Shown: positions 1 to 8,348 of the stretch, piece after piece | How the letters are laid out: each line of letters begins with the position of its first letter | Position numbering within the stretch: the first letter of the stretch is position 1 | Source of the DNA: Idiomarina ramblicola | Lineage (GTDB): Bacteria > Pseudomonadota > Gammaproteobacteria > Enterobacterales > Alteromonadaceae | Assembly (NCBI RefSeq): GCF_003987255.1 | Contig: NZ_PIQC01000001.1 | Coordinates: forward strand, 648,631-712,630 | Direction of reading: 5' to 3' | Length of the DNA: 64,000 nt | The notes under the pieces: model-generated | What the model saw: only the letters and a program-made list of their open reading frames with translations | Database searches by the model: none | Told to the model about the DNA's origin: nothing | Translations under genes and position numbers: made by a program

Positions 1-10
1 CGCCGGTAAG

Positions 11-35
11 AACGCTGAGGTTAGCCCTCAGCGTT
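11..35 (-). terminator. Hairpin over the stop codon of the DUF5610 gene
   Basis: A perfect 10-bp inverted repeat (AACGCTGAGG / CCTCAGCGTT) with a 5-nt loop spans the stop codon of the gene read on the minus strand. The bases after it (TTCTTACC) are not a strong T-tract, so it is either a weak intrinsic terminator or a 3'-end-stabilising hairpin. Confidence 0.45.
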
Positions 36-617
36 ACTATCAGACTCTTCTGACTTGGCAGCCAGTTCCAACATTTTTTCACGAAAGTTATCCAGCCCTT
101 TCATGACCAGTTCATAGGTTTTGTCGACATCGCTTTCAACATCACCTTCATACACCTGGAAGCTGGTAAGAATATCTTTTGCGCCTTTAAAGCCCGTTTC
201 GATACCACCGCTGATCATTTCCATGAATTTATTCAGCGTTTCTTCTTCGGACTCGCCCGCATTCATCTCTTTATAACGGCTATAAAAGTTGGTCGCAAAA
301 GAAACAATGCGATCCGCCGTCGCCTTGGGAGAAGTATCGGTGTCGGACTCATAGGTTTTCTTCACCGCATTTTTGCCCATTACCGGCTCGAGCTCCGCGT
401 TAATACCTTCCAGTGCGGTTTTGTACAGCAAGCTGAATGCGTCGTTGTTACCACTCAGCGATACTCTCTCGTGAGCACGCAAAATAGCGGCGTTTTGTGC
501 TTGTTTGGAATTTGGTGAAGCTTCTTTCGTCTCACGGTTGTCATCCGCTTTTACGCTATTGGCGTTTTGCTTACCAACGCCCGATACAGAAGTGCCATTG
601 CCTGAGATAATTGACAT
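21..617 (-). CDS. DUF5610 domain-containing protein
   Basis: A 198-residue protein of unknown function that resembles the DUF5610 family of Alteromonadales and related bacteria. The polar, low-complexity N-terminus (residues 1-50, rich in Ser, Asn and Lys) has no signal peptide. The family-like part starts around residue 58 (LLYKTALEGINAELEP) and runs to about residue 180; it looks alpha-helical, and the last residues are acidic. The ATG is preceded by AGGAAC on the minus strand, a usable ribosome site. The gene stands alone, with the next genes upstream separated by a decayed HAD fragment. No catalytic residues can be recognised. The family call comes from memory of the motif and needs a profile search. 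Confidence 0.7.
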   Translation of the reverse strand: MSIISGNGTSVSGVGKQNANSVKADDNRETKEASPNSKQAQNAAILRAHERVSLSGNNDAFSLLYKTALEGINAELEPVMGKNAVKKTYESDTDTSPKATADRIVSFATNFYSRYKEMNAGESEEETLNKFMEMISGGIETGFKGAKDILTSFQVYEGDVESDVDKTYELVMKGLDNFREKMLELAAKSEESDSNAEG

Positions 618-707
618 GATGTTGTTCCTGAAAAGTCGGCTACCACTTGATTTTAGTATAGCCCGTAGCTGGTTATCGGCAGGCAGTGGTTAAAATTTAG
701 GCTTTTA

Positions 708-863
708 TTAAAATGGCGGTACTGACTTATCGACTTCCTGCCACCTGTAATATGGATTGGTTGCAATGCTAAGCATGTCGCTATCTTCCGCGGTGTCACC
801 ATACGCATAGGCAGCTAAACTATCGCGAGGCCTAGCAGCAGTTTTCGAAAAGGTTACTACGTC
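708..863 (-). pseudogene. C-terminal remnant of a HAD-superfamily (phosphoserine-phosphatase-like) hydrolase
   Basis: About 51 codons are open on the minus strand. They include AYAYGDTAEDSDMLSIATNP, which matches the motif IV region of HAD-IB hydrolases (the Gly-Asp-(Ser/Thr)-x-x-Asp metal-binding loop), followed by a short tail ending VPPF and a stop at 708-710. There is no start codon or N-terminal DxDGT motif: in-frame stops lie directly upstream (864-869), where the stop of the neighbouring secreted-protein gene falls. I read it as the 3' end of a gene whose 5' part was lost when the adjoining DNA arrived or was deleted. It is unlikely to be expressed as a functional enzyme. Confidence 0.7.
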
Positions 864-866
864 CTA

Positions 867-1511
867 TTAGTCTGGTGGAGCTGGTTTACAAGCAGGATCG
901 CCATATGCATAACGATAACTTTCCTCAAAACAATTGATAAGACCATCAACAACATCAATGTTTGGAGGCCATCTCATTTTAAACGGCTTACCGGAATTAT
1001 TAGGGATTTCAAATACACCGTCTTGTACATCAAACTCTGACGGAGCTTTTACGGTCGATAATGCTTGACGTGCCAACACCAGCTCATGTCTATTTCTTTT
1101 CAAAAAAGCAATTGACGCCTCAACATACTCATTCCACCCGGCTATATTTTGCTTTTGGGGTTTCTTCGCTTTTTCAAATAATTTAATGGCTGAGATGTAG
1201 TCATTTCCCATAGCTCGCACTTGTCCTTCATGCCAAAAAATTATCGCCTTCTTTAATCCGTGGCGTTTGCGATAATCTCTAATCAGATTAGCGGCAGCTA
1301 TTTTGCAGCCAGTTTTACCGGCTATACCTCGCCAACCACTGCCAGAGAGGTCTTGATCGAAAGCGTTTTCGTCAAGATTGAGCAACCTTTCCCTTTCCGA
1401 TTGGCTAAGACATTGTTCTTGCGACTCTGCTTGGCTCCCTACATCACCATCCGCCGCAAAGGCCCAGGCTGATAGAATGAATATAAATGTTGCTACAATA
1501 ATACTTCTCAT
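867..1511 (-). CDS. Predicted secreted protein of unknown function
   Basis: A 214-residue protein when started at the ATG at 1511, which has GGAGAA about five bases upstream; an ATG 48 bases earlier is in frame but would place a polar stretch before the signal peptide. Residues 1-19 (MRSIIVATFIFILSAWAFA) form a typical Sec signal peptide with an A-F-A cleavage site. The mature part has a tandem-helix look (FWHEGQVRAMGNDYISAIKLFEKA, residues ~90-113), suggesting a TPR-like fold, and several Cys that could form disulfides (near residues 33, 68, 198 and 208). I do not recognise a family. The coding sequence is AT-richer than most of the window and ends against a HAD remnant, so it may be acquired. 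Confidence 0.65.
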   Translation of the reverse strand: MRSIIVATFIFILSAWAFAADGDVGSQAESQEQCLSQSERERLLNLDENAFDQDLSGSGWRGIAGKTGCKIAAANLIRDYRKRHGLKKAIIFWHEGQVRAMGNDYISAIKLFEKAKKPQKQNIAGWNEYVEASIAFLKRNRHELVLARQALSTVKAPSEFDVQDGVFEIPNNSGKPFKMRWPPNIDVVDGLINCFEESYRYAYGDPACKPAPPD

Positions 1512-1577
1512 GTTTTCTCCGAGCATACAAAGCTGTTTAGCAAAGCCTGGGAAGTCCACTCACATGTCTTAGTGTCG

Positions 1578-1949
1578 CTATACATGCTGATCTATAAGAA
1601 TAGGGTTTCCATCTGGATCAATAACCGAGAAGCTCGACGGACCTTCTGCTCCAGTAATAGAATCTTCAGCTATCTCTATACCTTTAGACTTAAATCTCTC
1701 AAGCAACTGACGTACATCATCAAAAGAATCTACACTTTCAGCATCTTGATTCCATCCAGGATTAAAGGTCAGTATATTCTTTTCAAACATACCCTGGAAT
1801 AGGCCAATATTTGTGTCCCCATGCTTCATTATCAAATAACCATGAGACTCTTCACCGGCAAACACTTCGAATCCAATTTTTTCGTAGAACGCTTTCGATT
1901 TTTCCAAGTCTTTCACAGCCAAACTAATTGAAAAGCAGCCTAGTTTCAT
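1578..1949 (-). CDS. Glyoxalase/VOC superfamily protein
   Basis: A 123-residue protein with the vicinal-oxygen-chelate fold: the N-terminal beta strand and helix pattern (ISLAVKDLEKSKAFYEKIGF, residues ~7-26) and the C-terminal FSVIDPDGNPILI are standard for the glyoxalase/bleomycin-resistance/dioxygenase superfamily. The ATG at 1949 is preceded by GGAGG, so I chose it over an in-frame start 72 bases upstream. Small single-domain members often act as dimers binding a metal or a small molecule; the substrate cannot be told from sequence. It lies in the AT-richer accessory patch beside the secreted protein and does not overlap any gene. Confidence 0.85.
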   Translation of the reverse strand: MKLGCFSISLAVKDLEKSKAFYEKIGFEVFAGEESHGYLIMKHGDTNIGLFQGMFEKNILTFNPGWNQDAESVDSFDDVRQLLERFKSKGIEIAEDSITGAEGPSSFSVIDPDGNPILIDQHV

Positions 1950-2146
1950 AATCGCCTCCACAGTTACATTTTGAACTCTACTAACATTTTCTTTCAAGCA
2001 ACACTCAATATCAATCGACACAATTGATGTATCTAATTGACATTAAATTGGTTAAAAAAGAAACACAACAATAAAGTAGTTCAAACGAGTAAATCTGCTT
2101 GAAGCAATAGGTAGAAGCTGGAAATTATCCTGTAAACCAAGGACAA

Positions 2147-2185
2147 CAAAAATGCCTGGCAATTCATTAAGAATCACCAGGCATT
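2147..2185 (-). terminator. Intrinsic terminator of fadR
   Basis: On the minus strand a 15-bp hairpin (AATGCCTGGTGATTC pairing with GAATTGCCAGGCATT, two G-T pairs, loop TTAAT) is followed by TTTTTGTTG. It sits about 50 bases past the fadR stop and is the strongest terminator candidate in the first 10 kb. Confidence 0.8.
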
Positions 2186-2235
2186 ATCAATAAAATGAAT
2201 TGCATTCTACCGGAGGGGGCGCAAAACCAGCCTCA

Positions 2236-2946
2236 TCAATCCACCAAATCATCCGGCATATCACCACGCAGGCCATGCCAAATTTCAGCGGACTCGTAAC
2301 CGTAGCGTCGAACCAGGTTTACGGACTCGTTATAGTCGCCTTCGCGTGCCACAGCAATTAAGTCAGCGTAATAATCTCGCGCCAGCTGGCGGGCTTCTGA
2401 TGATGAAAAGTAATATTGTCCAATACGTGCGTACAGGCCTTTAAAGCCGTTTAGTACCAGCACATAAATGGGGTTGCCGGAGGCCATAGCTAAGTCGTGG
2501 TTTAACTGGTAATCGAACTCGGCAAAAGTTTTTTCGTTGTCTTCCAGCTCGCTAGTGGGCTCTAACAACTCGATGACCCGCTGCGGGTTATGACGAATAG
2601 CGGCGCGAATATAAATGGCGCTAATATTGGTTCGTGCAGACAGCAGTTGATCCACTAACTCGGGCATGCCGTCTTCGTCCAGGCGCGCCAGGGTTTCTAA
2701 AATATTCAGGCCGGAAGTTTCCCAAAAGTTGTTCACTTTGGTGGGTTTACCGTGCTGGATGGTCAGCCAACCGTCGCGGGCCAGGCGCTGCAGTACTTCA
2801 CGCAGGGTGGTTCGTGTCACACCAATAAGTTCAGACAGTTCACGCTCTGCGGGTAGGATAGTGCCCGGTGCAAAATGCCCGTTCCAGATAGATTTTACGA
2901 TGTACTCCTCGGCAAAACCCGCCGGGCTTTTAGCTTTTATTATCAT
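2236..2946 (-). CDS. fadR: Fatty acid metabolism transcriptional regulator FadR
   Basis: A 236-residue GntR-family regulator, nearly the length of E. coli FadR. The N-terminal winged helix (residues 1-75) keeps the DNA-contact sequence [17 protein letters not shown] and the wing [11 protein letters not shown]. The C-terminal all-helical acyl-CoA-binding domain follows ([11 protein letters not shown] near residue 158, [13 protein letters not shown] near 212). In gammaproteobacteria, FadR bound to DNA represses beta-oxidation genes such as fadD and activates fabA/fabB; long-chain acyl-CoA releases it. It is divergent from dsbB, as in E. coli where nhaB lies between them. A FadR-like operator is present upstream of fadD in this window, and a weaker core match lies upstream of fadR itself. 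Confidence 0.97.
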   Translation of the reverse strand: MIIKAKSPAGFAEEYIVKSIWNGHFAPGTILPAERELSELIGVTRTTLREVLQRLARDGWLTIQHGKPTKVNNFWETSGLNILETLARLDEDGMPELVDQLLSARTNISAIYIRAAIRHNPQRVIELLEPTSELEDNEKTFAEFDYQLNHDLAMASGNPIYVLVLNGFKGLYARIGQYYFSSSEARQLARDYYADLIAVAREGDYNESVNLVRRYGYESAEIWHGLRGDMPDDLVD

Positions 2947-2992
2947 ATTCCCGCCTGTGTACTAACTAATAGAGCGATTCTAGCAGCCTTCT

Positions 2993-3009
2993 GTGAGGTC
3001 GGACAAGAT
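2993..3009. promoter_or_regulatory. Possible FadR operator core in the fadR-dsbB intergenic region
   Basis: The sequence GGTCGGAC (2997-3004) matches the central GGTCNGAC core of the FadR operator, and 10 of 17 positions agree with the full palindrome. It lies about 47 bases upstream of the fadR ATG. The flanks fit poorly, so this could be chance or a weak autoregulatory site. Confidence 0.3.
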
Positions 3010-3089
3010 AACTTCTGGCTTTATATCGACAACACTCAGTGATTTGGGTATGGTTTCTACGTTTTTACAGTTTCTTAAGGAAAATCACC

Positions 3090-3635
3090 ATGCTATCTGT
3101 AGGTCAGTGGCCTAACAAACCTTTTGCCTGGTTATTGCTGTTTTTAGGATGTTCGGGACTGTTAGCGGCAGCGTTATATTTCCAGATGGTTCTTAACTTA
3201 GAACCCTGCGTAAAATGCGTGTACCAGCGTATGGCAGTTTTAGGTATTGGCCTGGCCGCTATTGTGGGCCTATTCGGCTCCGGCTTCTGGTTAACTCGCT
3301 GGGCAGCTTTAATTGGCTGGCTTTACAGCAGTTACGAAGGTTTGTTAATTGCTTACGATCACTGGGACTTACAAACCTCGAAAAACGCGTTTTTTGCCGT
3401 CTGTGAAAGTGCACCGAACTTCCCTAATTGGGCGCCGCTGCACGAATGGATGCCTGGGCTATTTGCGGCTCCCGGTTTATGCGGTGATATTGACTGGCAA
3501 TGGCTGGGCTTGGGTATGCCTGGCTGGATGACGGTAATTTTCGCGGGCTTGCTGCTCATCGGTATTATTGTAACGGTTTGCCACGTTATTGCATCGTTTA
3601 CGAAAAAAGACGGGCTGGTGCTTTACCGTAAATAA
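3090..3635 (+). CDS. dsbB: Disulfide bond formation protein B
   Basis: A 181-residue inner-membrane quinone reductase that reoxidises the periplasmic thiol oxidase DsbA. Four transmembrane segments are visible. The periplasmic Cys pairs are C40-V-K-C43 and C105/C131, almost the same positions as in E. coli DsbB (41/44 and 104/130), and R47 next to the first pair is conserved for quinone binding. I start at the ATG at 3090, preceded by AAGGAA, rather than the in-frame GTG at 3039, because the longer version adds an extra hydrophobic tail not seen in the family. It faces ycgN tail to tail with only 14 bases between. Confidence 0.95.
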   Translation: MLSVGQWPNKPFAWLLLFLGCSGLLAAALYFQMVLNLEPCVKCVYQRMAVLGIGLAAIVGLFGSGFWLTRWAALIGWLYSSYEGLLIAYDHWDLQTSKNAFFAVCESAPNFPNWAPLHEWMPGLFAAPGLCGDIDWQWLGLGMPGWMTVIFAGLLLIGIIVTVCHVIASFTKKDGLVLYRK

Positions 3636-3649
3636 TGAAAGGCTCTTTT

Positions 3650-4081
3650 TTAAGATAAGGGCCAGGTGACTATTCTGTCCTCCAGATCACCCTTAAACTT
3701 CGTTTCACTGACACAATGGCCGGCGACATGATAGCCGGCTTTTTTCATGGGCTCTTTACTGCCCTCATGCCTTAGCGGGTGCCATTCCGGCAAAGGCTGC
3801 CCTTCTGCTCGCAGCCGGTAAGCACAGCTGGCAGGCATAAAATAAACATCGTCGAGGTTATCGGGGGTTAAAGTAACACAGGCGGGTACGCGTTCGCTGC
3901 GGTGAGCGTAGTCAGTGCAACATGCGGTGTCAGTATCAAGTAACCGACAGGCAACGTCAGTAGAATACAGATTATCTTCTTCGTCTTGCAGCTGATTTAA
4001 GCAGCACTGCCCACAGCCATCGCACAAGGCTTCCCATTGTGCGTGACTCAGCGTATGCAGTGGCTGCTCATACCATTTCAT
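3650..4081 (-). CDS. ycgN: YcgN family cysteine-cluster protein (UPF0260)
   Basis: A 143-residue cytoplasmic protein with the Cys cluster that defines the YcgN/YkgJ group: CDGCGQCC near residues 21-28, then CRLL, ACC and PAC motifs. Such clusters are thought to bind zinc or an iron-sulfur centre; the function is unknown. The ATG at 4081 gives the family's usual N-terminus but has no clear ribosome site. A TTG at 4093, eight bases after AAGG and just past the stop of the upstream transglycosylase gene, is an alternative coupled start. It is the last gene of a ycgL-mltB-ycgN run. Confidence 0.9.
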   Translation of the reverse strand: MKWYEQPLHTLSHAQWEALCDGCGQCCLNQLQDEEDNLYSTDVACRLLDTDTACCTDYAHRSERVPACVTLTPDNLDDVYFMPASCAYRLRAEGQPLPEWHPLRHEGSKEPMKKAGYHVAGHCVSETKFKGDLEDRIVTWPLS

Positions 4082-4097
4082 CAATGCCGACAAGTCA

Positions 4098-5132
4098 TTA
4101 CCTTGGAAAGCGAATGCGGTCGGACAAATAGCCCACTGCCGCCACAAAGTAATGTGAACGGTTCCAGCGCATTAACGCATCGTAGTTAGCATAAGCCAGA
4201 TAAACACGGCCTTCGTTATCATCAGGAATCACTATTGATGCAACAATGTCGTCACGCGTTGGTAATTCAGAGCCGTCGAAACGAGTAATCCCTAAATCGG
4301 CCCACTCGGCCAGTTTTTTCTTGGTATCCAGACCGGCCAGAGACTCATCGAAGCCTTCCGGCAGTTGCACCTGACGTCCCCAGGTTACGTCGTCTTTCCA
4401 GCCAACCGAGCTTAAGTAATTAGCGGCAGAGGCAAAAACGTCAGGATAGCTGCCCCAAATGTCTTTTTTGCCGTCGTTGTCGTAATCCACGGCGTAACTC
4501 ATAAAGGAGCTGGGCATAAACTGAGTTTGTCCCATAGCGCCAGCCCAGGAGCCTTTCATTTGCTCGGGCGCAATGTGCCCTTCCTCAATAATGGTCAAGG
4601 CTTCCCAAAGCTGCTTTTTGAAAAACGCTTCGCGACGGCCATCGAATGCCAGCGTGGTTAAAGCCGAAACCACATCAAAACCGCCAGTGAACGAACCAAA
4701 GTTGGTTTCAATACCCCATAGCGCGACGATAAAGCGCGGCTGCACGCCGTACTCTTTGCCAACCTTTTCAAGCAGCTCTTTGTGCTCGTTGTATTTTTCC
4801 AGTGCCTTGTCGGCTTTCCATTCAGGAACGGCGCGGGGCAAATAAGTATCCAGCGTGAGCTTAAACTCCGGCTGATTCTTATCAAGCTCTACCGCTCGTT
4901 CGTAGTACTTCACTTTGGCAAAAGCTTTATCTAAGGTGTCTTGCTTATAACCGCTTTCAATGGCCTCTGCTTTCAGAGCTTCAACGTAGGTGGCAAACTG
5001 TTGATTAACTTCCTCAGTTTTTTTATCCGCTTTTTCATCACCTTCTTGATAGGCAAAAGCCGGCACACTAAGCGCAAATGAAGAAGCCAAACAAAAAGCC
5101 AGTGCTGTCACTTTTATTGTATTCATCAACAT
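4098..5132 (-). CDS. Lytic murein transglycosylase, MltB/SLT2 family
   Basis: A 344-residue periplasmic enzyme that would cleave the MurNAc-GlcNAc bond of peptidoglycan to form 1,6-anhydro ends. Residues 1-27 are a signal peptide ending P-A-F-A with no lipobox, so this is a soluble MltB-like protein and not a lipoprotein. The catalytic glutamate is E142 in WGIETNFG. The motifs GAMGQTQFMPSSF (~198-210), DNDGKKDIW and the C-terminal YLAYANYDALMRWNRSHYF are characteristic. The ATG has GAGAGGAAC upstream and overlaps the ycgL stop by 7 bases, implying translational coupling. Released anhydro-muropeptides would be imported by the AmpG encoded at 42.2 kb. Confidence 0.92.
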   Translation of the reverse strand: MLMNTIKVTALAFCLASSFALSVPAFAYQEGDEKADKKTEEVNQQFATYVEALKAEAIESGYKQDTLDKAFAKVKYYERAVELDKNQPEFKLTLDTYLPRAVPEWKADKALEKYNEHKELLEKVGKEYGVQPRFIVALWGIETNFGSFTGGFDVVSALTTLAFDGRREAFFKKQLWEALTIIEEGHIAPEQMKGSWAGAMGQTQFMPSSFMSYAVDYDNDGKKDIWGSYPDVFASAANYLSSVGWKDDVTWGRQVQLPEGFDESLAGLDTKKKLAEWADLGITRFDGSELPTRDDIVASIVIPDDNEGRVYLAYANYDALMRWNRSHYFVAAVGYLSDRIRFPR

Positions 5133-5374
5133 TGAAGTTCCTCTCGTTTCGGTGGCAACTGCAAATAGAAACCATCGTTATGCAAATGTTCCTGTAACTT
5201 TTCGACCGTTAAGCGGGCCAACTGTTCACGCCCAGCAAGGTTAATTGTTAAAACCTTCTCGGCACGACCAAACTGTTCACACAAAACGTCAGGTACTTCT
5301 GTGAATTCATTACCGTGAGGCAAATAAAGGTAGGTATCGGCTTTCTTTAAGCTGCGATAAACATCACACAGCAT
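5126..5374 (-). CDS. ycgL: YcgL domain-containing protein
   Basis: An 82-residue cytoplasmic protein of the YcgL family (UPF0745), unknown function. It keeps the family signature CDVYRSLKKADTYLYLP at the N-terminus and DGFYLQLPPKREEL at the C-terminus. The ATG follows AGGAGAACTGCC, a strong ribosome site. E. coli ycgL lies near ycgN, and the same association is kept here with a transglycosylase gene in between. Confidence 0.93.
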   Translation of the reverse strand: MLCDVYRSLKKADTYLYLPHGNEFTEVPDVLCEQFGRAEKVLTINLAGREQLARLTVEKLQEHLHNDGFYLQLPPKREELQC

Positions 5375-5426
5375 GGCAGTTCTCCTGAATAAGGGCTGGG
5401 CGCACTATTGGTTAACAACCTCTATG

Positions 5427-6596
5427 TTAACCAATTATAGCCTGTAATTCTGCCCCAATTGCTTGCTTACGCCAACCCACCATTAAGTCTGGTTGCGGCA
5501 AACGCTGTTGTTGCTGCGTTGAATACTGCCAATGAAAGTTAATAAGGTCGTTAATTTGCTTACGAGAAGCGACCAAAGATGCCGGTACCTGCAATCTTTC
5601 GGCAAGTTCAGACACCACTTTTTTAATCGCTTTAAAAGTCGGTTTATAGCCTTCCATATCGTCTAAGCGCTCAAGGGTTTCCGGTAGTTCAGACTCAGGC
5701 ACTTGTTTGGCTTGCTGAATACAGCGAATAATATCCCGCCCAGAATACTTGCGTGACATGGGCGCTAAGTCAGAAATTCGGCTTAGCTCATCGTCGCTTT
5801 GGGGCATTCTGCGGGCCAGTTCAAGTAGCACGCCGTCTTTGGCTATAAAACCCAGAGGGATGTCCCGCTCGCGCGCTTTATGCAAACGCCATGGCGTCAG
5901 AATTTTAAGTGCGCCCAGCTGGCGTGCATTTAACTGCCAGGCATTACCCACGCCTAAATACAGCAAATCATCTGGCCAACTTTGTGTGCGTTTACGTACC
6001 TGAATTTGCGACTCTTCGTACACAATCTCCAGACAACCTTTTTCTTCACACAAAGCTTTAAGATACGGATACATCACGGCTAAGTAACTGGCGTCAGCGG
6101 CAGCATAATCTAACTGCTCTTCACTTAACGGACGTTTGAGCCAGTTGGTGCGAGACAAGCTCTTATCCAGCTCAACCCCATCAAATAACGCATCGACCAA
6201 ACGGGCGTATCCCATAGAGCCACCAAGCCCACAAAAGCCTGCGGCTATCTGGCTGTCAAAAATACGCTTGGGTTGTCGACCTTCGCTTTGCTGGAAGAAC
6301 AGCTCAATATCCTCACCACCGGCATGCAGAACGGTTTCAACTGAGTCATCTGCAATCAATTGCCATAACGGCTCTAAATCAATATCAGCGAGAGGATCAA
6401 CAACGGCGGTTGTGCCGTTGGCATAAATTTGCAAAAGCCCTAACTGAGCGTAGTAAGTTCGTTCACGTACAAACTCTGAGTCAATAGCAAACCAACCAGA
6501 TTCCCTAGCTTGCTGACAAAGATCGTCTAGTTCCTGCGTTGTGATAACGAGCCGGTACTGGCGTACCGACTCGGGTAGGTTCAGAGGTAGAGTCAA
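5427..6596 (-). CDS. rnd: Ribonuclease D
   Basis: A 389-residue 3'-5' exoribonuclease that trims tRNA precursors and other stable RNAs. The DEDD exonuclease motif I is D39-S-E41 ([20 protein letters not shown]), motif II lies at [10 protein letters not shown] (~111-120), and motif III is YAAADASYL (~184-192). An HRDC domain follows ([19 protein letters not shown], ~238-256). No ATG lies near the expected N-terminus; translation appears to begin at a TTG at 6596 that overlaps the fadD stop (TTGA), so expression should be coupled to fadD. E. coli rnd also uses a UUG start. Confidence 0.95.
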   Translation of the reverse strand: MTLPLNLPESVRQYRLVITTQELDDLCQQARESGWFAIDSEFVRERTYYAQLGLLQIYANGTTAVVDPLADIDLEPLWQLIADDSVETVLHAGGEDIELFFQQSEGRQPKRIFDSQIAAGFCGLGGSMGYARLVDALFDGVELDKSLSRTNWLKRPLSEEQLDYAAADASYLAVMYPYLKALCEEKGCLEIVYEESQIQVRKRTQSWPDDLLYLGVGNAWQLNARQLGALKILTPWRLHKARERDIPLGFIAKDGVLLELARRMPQSDDELSRISDLAPMSRKYSGRDIIRCIQQAKQVPESELPETLERLDDMEGYKPTFKAIKKVVSELAERLQVPASLVASRKQINDLINFHWQYSTQQQQRLPQPDLMVGWRKQAIGAELQAIIG

Positions 6597-8260
6597 GCGT
6601 CTTCCTCGTCGCGTAGCTCGCGGCGAAGTATCTTGCCTACATTAGACTTCGGCAATTCATCACGGAATTCGACCAGTTTAGGTACTTTGTACCCGGTCAT
6701 ATTTTCGCGTGAAAAATCAATAACTTCCCGTTCTGTCAGTGACTTATCTTTCGCCACAATAAAGACTTTGACTACTTCACCAGAAGACTCATGCGGTACA
6801 CCAATTGCGGCTGACTCAAGAATCTTCGGATGATCAGCTAAAACGTCTTCGATTTCATTTGGATAAACATTGAAGCCCGACACCAAAATCATGTCTTTTT
6901 TGCGATCCACAATTTTGAAGTAACCACGTTCATCAGCCGTTGCCATATCACCGGTTGCAAACCAGCCATCTTTAATCGACTCAGCAGTCGCATCAGGACG
7001 GTTAAGATATCCCACCATAACCTGCGGGCCTTTGACTTCCAGCTCGCCGGGTTCACCTAAAGCCACTTCTTCGCGTGTTTCAGGATCAACAATACGCACG
7101 TCAGTGCTCGGAACCGGTAAACCAATGCTGCCCGTGTAACATTCGATATCGTACGGATTAACGGTAACCACCGGCGCACACTCGGTTAGGCCATAGCCTT
7201 CCAGCAAACGAGACTTGGTGACGCGTTCCCATTCTTCGGCAACCGCTCTTTGAACCGCCATACCGCCGCCCAGAGCTATCTTCAAATTGGAGAAGTTAAC
7301 GTCTTTAAAGCCTTTGGTGTTCAGCAGACCGTTAAACAGTGTATTAACACCTGAAATCATTGAGAACGGATACTTATTCAGCTCTTTCACAAAATTCGGC
7401 ATATCACGCGGGTTTGTGATGAGCACGTTTTTACCGCCGTGCTTAATAAAAGTCAGGCAGTTCGCCGTTAATGCAAAGATGTGATACAGCGGCAACGCGG
7501 TAATGATGGTTTCTTCACCGTCGCTCATAATCGGGGTAATACAGGCGGACACCTGTTCCAGATTAGCCACCATATTGCGGTGAGACAACATAGCACCTTT
7601 CGCGACACCGGTTGTTCCGCCGGTGTACTGAAGGAACGCGATGTCATCGCCCGTAACGTCCGGGCGCTGGTACTCAGCCATTGCTCCTTTCGCCATAGCC
7701 TGATTTAAGCTAACGGTGTCTTTTACATTATGAGAGGGCACCATGCGCTTTATGTACTTAACCACAAAATTAACTAACCAGCGTTTATGCATTGGTAACT
7801 GATCGCCAATTTGGGTGGTAATGACGAAATCAAGCGGCGCTTCGTCTTTTATCTTGTCGTAGGTGTGCGCAAAATTCTCTAAAATAACCAGAGCTTTTGC
7901 TTGAGAGTCAGTGAGCTGATGTTTTAATTCACGAGGCGTATAAAGCGGGTTGACATTAACGACGGTCATTCCAGCTCGTAAAATACCGAATAAAGCCACC
8001 GGATATTGCAGCAAGTTAGGCATCATAACAGCGACTGCATCGCCTTTTTTTAGCCCCTTACTTTGCAGATACGCCGCAAATTGACGAGACTTCGCACCCA
8101 GCTCTTTGAAACTCAACTCCGAGTCCATATTAACGAATGCCGTTTTCTCACGGTACTTTTCAATGGACTGTTCAAGTATATCAACCAACGACGCGAAATG
8201 ATCCGGATCAATCGTTTCCGGTACTCCGGCTGGGTAATTTTTTAGCCAAATTTTTTCCAT
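6593..8260 (-). CDS. fadD: Long-chain-fatty-acid--CoA ligase
   Basis: A 555-residue acyl-CoA synthetase (ANL superfamily) that activates exogenous long-chain fatty acids with ATP and CoA, the entry step to beta-oxidation. The AMP-binding loop [11 protein letters not shown] is at 212-222, the adenine motif GYGLTECAP near 354-362, and the FACS/hinge motif [20 protein letters not shown] with [16 protein letters not shown] near 433-465. It has no signal peptide. The start at 8260 is preceded by AGAGGCGGAG. A near-perfect FadR half-operator lies 51 bases upstream of the start, so FadR repression relieved by acyl-CoA is likely. rnd is co-transcribed downstream, as in E. coli. Confidence 0.97.
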   Translation of the reverse strand: MEKIWLKNYPAGVPETIDPDHFASLVDILEQSIEKYREKTAFVNMDSELSFKELGAKSRQFAAYLQSKGLKKGDAVAVMMPNLLQYPVALFGILRAGMTVVNVNPLYTPRELKHQLTDSQAKALVILENFAHTYDKIKDEAPLDFVITTQIGDQLPMHKRWLVNFVVKYIKRMVPSHNVKDTVSLNQAMAKGAMAEYQRPDVTGDDIAFLQYTGGTTGVAKGAMLSHRNMVANLEQVSACITPIMSDGEETIITALPLYHIFALTANCLTFIKHGGKNVLITNPRDMPNFVKELNKYPFSMISGVNTLFNGLLNTKGFKDVNFSNLKIALGGGMAVQRAVAEEWERVTKSRLLEGYGLTECAPVVTVNPYDIECYTGSIGLPVPSTDVRIVDPETREEVALGEPGELEVKGPQVMVGYLNRPDATAESIKDGWFATGDMATADERGYFKIVDRKKDMILVSGFNVYPNEIEDVLADHPKILESAAIGVPHESSGEVVKVFIVAKDKSLTEREVIDFSRENMTGYKVPKLVEFRDELPKSNVGKILRRELRDEEDA

Positions 8261-8310
8261 AAAAGGCTCCGCCTCTCACTATTTATCATTATTTTCAGTG
8301 GCGCAATCAT

Positions 8311-8327
8311 CGCATATCCGACCAGTT
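8311..8327. promoter_or_regulatory. Predicted FadR operator upstream of fadD
   Basis: CGCATATCCGACCAGTT agrees with the E. coli FadR operator AACTGGTCCGACCAGTT at 12 of 17 positions, with the right half (TCCGACCAGTT) perfect. It lies 51-67 bases upstream of the fadD ATG, where repressor binding would cover a promoter. FadR is encoded 5 kb away in the same window. Confidence 0.65.
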
Positions 8328-8348
8328 AATCCTAGTCGTTAGCAACGG

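Noticed and set aside
3039..3089. Longer N-terminus for DsbB starting at a GTG
   Set aside because: It adds 17 residues not seen in the family and lacks a ribosome site, while the ATG at 3090 has AAGGAA upstream.
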